Shown: positions 5,390 to 7,292 of the stretch, one piece after another
How positions within the stretch are numbered: the first letter of the stretch is position 1
Layout: the number at the start of each line of letters is the position of its first letter
DNA from: Bacteroidales bacterium
GTDB lineage: Bacteria; Bacteroidota; Bacteroidia; Bacteroidales; UBA932
Assembly (NCBI GenBank): GCA_021443605.1
Contig: JABUTQ010000192.1
Span: 1-7,292 of the forward strand
Direction of reading: 5' to 3'
DNA length: 7,292 nt
Position numbers and translations under genes: made by a program
The notes under the pieces: model-generated
The model's input: only the letters and a program-made list of their open reading frames with translations
What the model was told of the DNA's origin: nothing
Database searches by the model: none

Positions 5390-6454
5390 ATGAACTCACT
5401 AACTAATTTCAACTTTCACAACAGAGCATCCGGCCAGTTTTTTCTCTCCCGACAGGAGGAGGCAAAAACCATAGCAAACCATATTCAGAACAAGACCAAC
5501 GTAGTGCTTTACTCCGGTTACAAGACAGGGAAGCAATCTTTGATAACCCAGGCATTCGATATCCTGGACAAATCGAAATACGAATATATCCTGATAACTT
5601 TGGATTTGTTCAACATCAGTTCGCTCGAAAGTTTCATATCGTCATATTCCAAGAAACTTTTGGATATTTCCAAAAGGTTGGATCAGAACGCGCTATTTCC
5701 CCTTTCGATGGATGAATCGAAATTGCGCAAGCTGCCTGCTCTGATGGATTTTCCCGACAGGATGGGGAGCATCTATGGCCGTGAATTCATCATCTATTTT
5801 AAAAATTTTCATAATGTATTGAATTTCAACAGGTCCGAGGCGTTTCTGGAGGCTTTTGAGAAAGCGATGGGGAAGAGGACAAACTCCACATACGTCGTTT
5901 CAGGCTCCTGCGTGAATATGATGCGCTACATTTTTGAGCAAAAAAAATATTGTTTCAATATGTTTGAGCCGATGCAGCTTGCCCCTTTGCGGATAGAGGA
6001 CGTGTCAGAATTTCTGGAAAATACCTTTATGCGGACAGGGCGCGTAATAGACAAGGAGATCTCAGAAACGATTTATGATATCTGCGGCGGTCACCCTTGG
6101 TACATAATGCAGATGGCATCTTTCTGTTACAACATCACTTTGGGATATGTCAACGGCGGCGTGATAGCCGAGGCAAAGAAGATGCTTCTCTCCCTGCACC
6201 TTCCTCGTTTTATGCAGATGATTGGGGATCTTACTGAAAATCAGGTGAATTTCCTCCGTGCTGTGAACAATGGGGTGGAGCGTTATACATCTGCTGAGGT
6301 AATGTCGAAATATCATCTCAACAGCTCCGCGAACGTAGCCCGCATTAAAGAGGCGATGAAAAAGAAGGAGATACTTATGTTCGACGACAAAGAGAGGGGA
6401 GAGGTGATAGATCCTCTGTTCAAATATTGGTTGAAAAATTATTATTTCGTATAA
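5390..6454 (+). CDS. AAA/archaeal-ATPase-like protein with degenerate nucleotide-binding motifs and a C-terminal winged helix
   Basis: This encodes 354 residues. The layout follows the archaeal-ATPase (Cdc6/ORC-like, STAND-related) proteins common in Bacteroidetes: an FxxREEE-like entry (FFLSRQEE, 17-24), a P-loop position, a Walker B position, a sensor-like VVSGS (169-173), GGHPWYIMQMA in the lid region, and a winged-helix tail from about 278 (LTENQVNFLRA) to the end with DPLFKYWLK. The key motifs are altered. The P-loop reads YSGYKTGKQS (41-50), with Gln49 where Ser/Thr should bind magnesium. The Walker B strand FIIYFKNFHNV (133-143) has Lys138-Asn139 instead of Asp-Glu. The protein may bind nucleotide weakly but probably does not hydrolyse it. 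It has its own promoter and is followed after 3 bases by the sirtuin. Its target is unknown; DNA or protein scaffolding is possible. Confidence 0.8.
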   Translation: MNSLTNFNFHNRASGQFFLSRQEEAKTIANHIQNKTNVVLYSGYKTGKQSLITQAFDILDKSKYEYILITLDLFNISSLESFISSYSKKLLDISKRLDQNALFPLSMDESKLRKLPALMDFPDRMGSIYGREFIIYFKNFHNVLNFNRSEAFLEAFEKAMGKRTNSTYVVSGSCVNMMRYIFEQKKYCFNMFEPMQLAPLRIEDVSEFLENTFMRTGRVIDKEISETIYDICGGHPWYIMQMASFCYNITLGYVNGGVIAEAKKMLLSLHLPRFMQMIGDLTENQVNFLRAVNNGVERYTSAEVMSKYHLNSSANVARIKEAMKKKEILMFDDKERGEVIDPLFKYWLKNYYFV

Positions 6455-6457
6455 ATT

Positions 6458-7153
6458 ATGTCAAAAAAGAAACTTGTTGTGCTTTCCGGTGCAGGAGTGA
6501 GCGCCGAAAGCGGGATTCGTACTTTCAGGGACAGTGATGGTCTTTGGGAAAATTACAAAGTTGAAGACGTTGCTTCGATAGATGGCTGGTACAGAGATAG
6601 AAAACTCGTGCTTGATTTTTACAATGCGAGGCGGAAAGACCTTGAAAAGGCTGAACCGAACCTTGCCCACAAGTTGATTGCAGAACTGGAAAAGGATTTT
6701 GACGTCACCGTAATCACCCAGAATATAGATAATCTTCACGAAAAGGGAGGGAGTACCAATATAATCCATCTGCACGGAGAGGCGACCAAGGTGAGGGGAG
6801 ACGGTGCCGATTACAACGACAATTTCGAGGTTGGGTACAAGCCTATCCGTCTGGGAGATACCGACAGTCGCGGAAGGCAGTTGCGTCCCCATATCGTATG
6901 GTTTGGGGAGGCTGTCCCGATGATTGAAAAAGCGGCGGAAGAGGTTTCTAAGGCTGATATTCTGCTGATAATAGGAACCTCTCTGGTGGTATATCCAGCC
7001 GCCGGTCTGGTAGGATACGTGAGAGCCGGTGTGCCTGTCTATCTTATCGACCCGCATCCGATGGATGTCCATTATTGCCAATTCGAGCAGATTCAGGATG
7101 TGGCGACAAGGGGAATGAAGAAATTCGTTGAAATGATAAAAGACAAGAAATGA
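6458..7153 (+). CDS. cobB: Sirtuin, NAD-dependent protein deacylase (CobB type, without zinc cysteines)
   Basis: This encodes 231 residues, a typical length for bacterial CobB. NAD-binding motifs are intact: GAGVSAESGIRTFRD (11-25), TQNID (87-91), catalytic His106 in HLHGE, and a GTSLVVYPAAG block. Tyr55 and Arg58 (FYNAR) match the YxxR acyl-pocket signature of SIRT5/CobB-like enzymes, so it may remove succinyl or other acidic acyl groups as well as acetyl. The four zinc-binding cysteines usual between HGE and LRPHIVWFGE are absent; the whole protein has one Cys near its C-terminus. As I recall, zinc-less variants occur in Bacteroidetes. It lies 3 bases after the ATPase-like gene, and its TGA overlaps the ATG of the next gene. 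It probably acts in the cytoplasm in control of acyl-lysine levels. Confidence 0.93.
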   Translation: MSKKKLVVLSGAGVSAESGIRTFRDSDGLWENYKVEDVASIDGWYRDRKLVLDFYNARRKDLEKAEPNLAHKLIAELEKDFDVTVITQNIDNLHEKGGSTNIIHLHGEATKVRGDGADYNDNFEVGYKPIRLGDTDSRGRQLRPHIVWFGEAVPMIEKAAEEVSKADILLIIGTSLVVYPAAGLVGYVRAGVPVYLIDPHPMDVHYCQFEQIQDVATRGMKKFVEMIKDKK

Positions 7154-7292
7154 GGAAATTATTGTTGTTGACAGCTCTTCTTGTGATTCCGTATGTCGGC
7201 TTTTCGCAGAGCGCTCCATTCAAGTTTGCATATCTGAGTGACTTGCATATCAGCGAGGGTTCTCCACATATCGACAATCTCAACGCCTGTAT
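7150..7292 (+). CDS. Exported calcineurin-like metallophosphoesterase (N-terminus only, partial)
   Basis: An ATG overlaps the sirtuin stop codon (ATGA, 7150-7153) and opens a frame to the window edge, giving 47 codons. The first residues, MRK then LLLLTALLVI, form a signal peptide with probable cleavage around residues 17-22. The mature part soon reaches FAYLSDLHIS (26-35). Asp31 and His33 form the DxH metal-binding motif I of the calcineurin-like phosphoesterase fold. The downstream GD, GNH and GHxH motifs are beyond the window, so substrate (nucleotide, phosphodiester or protein phosphate) cannot be judged. The 4-base overlap suggests translational coupling to the sirtuin, although the product would be periplasmic or surface-exposed while the sirtuin is cytoplasmic. 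Confidence 0.8.
   Translation, partial: MRKLLLLTALLVIPYVGFSQSAPFKFAYLSDLHISEGSPHIDNLNAC

Noticed and set aside
5390..7153. SIR2-based anti-phage defence system with ATPase partner
   Set aside because: The sirtuin is a short, standalone CobB-type deacylase with YxxR signature, not a SIR2 NADase fused to defence domains, and the partner lacks intact ATPase motifs and HerA or nuclease features. A housekeeping regulatory role fits better.
6461..7219. Open frame of 252 codons on the minus strand across the sirtuin
   Set aside because: The opposite strand encodes an unmistakable sirtuin with all motifs; the antisense translation has no recognisable features.

Overview
The window looks like a chromosomal segment of a Bacteroidota bacterium, most likely Bacteroidales. 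Three things point there. Two intergenic promoters match the Bacteroides-type pattern (TTTG at about -33, TAnnTTTG at about -7). Start codons are preceded by AT-rich stretches with no clear Shine-Dalgarno. A tricorn-like S41 peptidase with a signal peptide sits among housekeeping genes. I cannot name a genus.

Left part (1-4310, + strand): the last codons of a short-chain dehydrogenase, probably FabG, are followed by a hairpin terminator. Then comes yicC (YicC/YloC-type endoribonuclease; the correct start is 160, not 115). Two bases after its stop begins a very large exported tricorn-protease homologue of 1093 residues with beta-propeller repeats, a PDZ domain and a C-terminal S41 core.

Middle (4311-4615, no gene): a repeat-rich spacer between convergent genes. 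It holds two 18-19 bp direct repeats, one forward copy of a small hairpin element, and four near-identical inverted copies of the same element in a tandem array with periods 40, 41 and 42. It closes with an 18-bp perfect-stem bidirectional terminator.

Right of this (4616-5199, - strand) lies the ribosomal operon rplU-rpmA (L21, L27). It is preceded by a structured leader of about 90 nt and a good Bacteroides-type promoter. That promoter is back-to-back with a second one that reads rightward.

Right part (5390-7292, + strand): a tightly packed operon of an AAA/archaeal-ATPase-like protein with winged-helix tail, a CobB-type sirtuin lacking zinc cysteines, and the start of a secreted calcineurin-like phosphoesterase whose ATG overlaps the sirtuin stop codon. 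The ATPase-like protein has lost the hallmark Walker A Ser/Thr and the Walker B acidic pair, so it is probably a pseudo-ATPase. This protein, the hairpin-element array and the rplU leader are the points most worth a second look.
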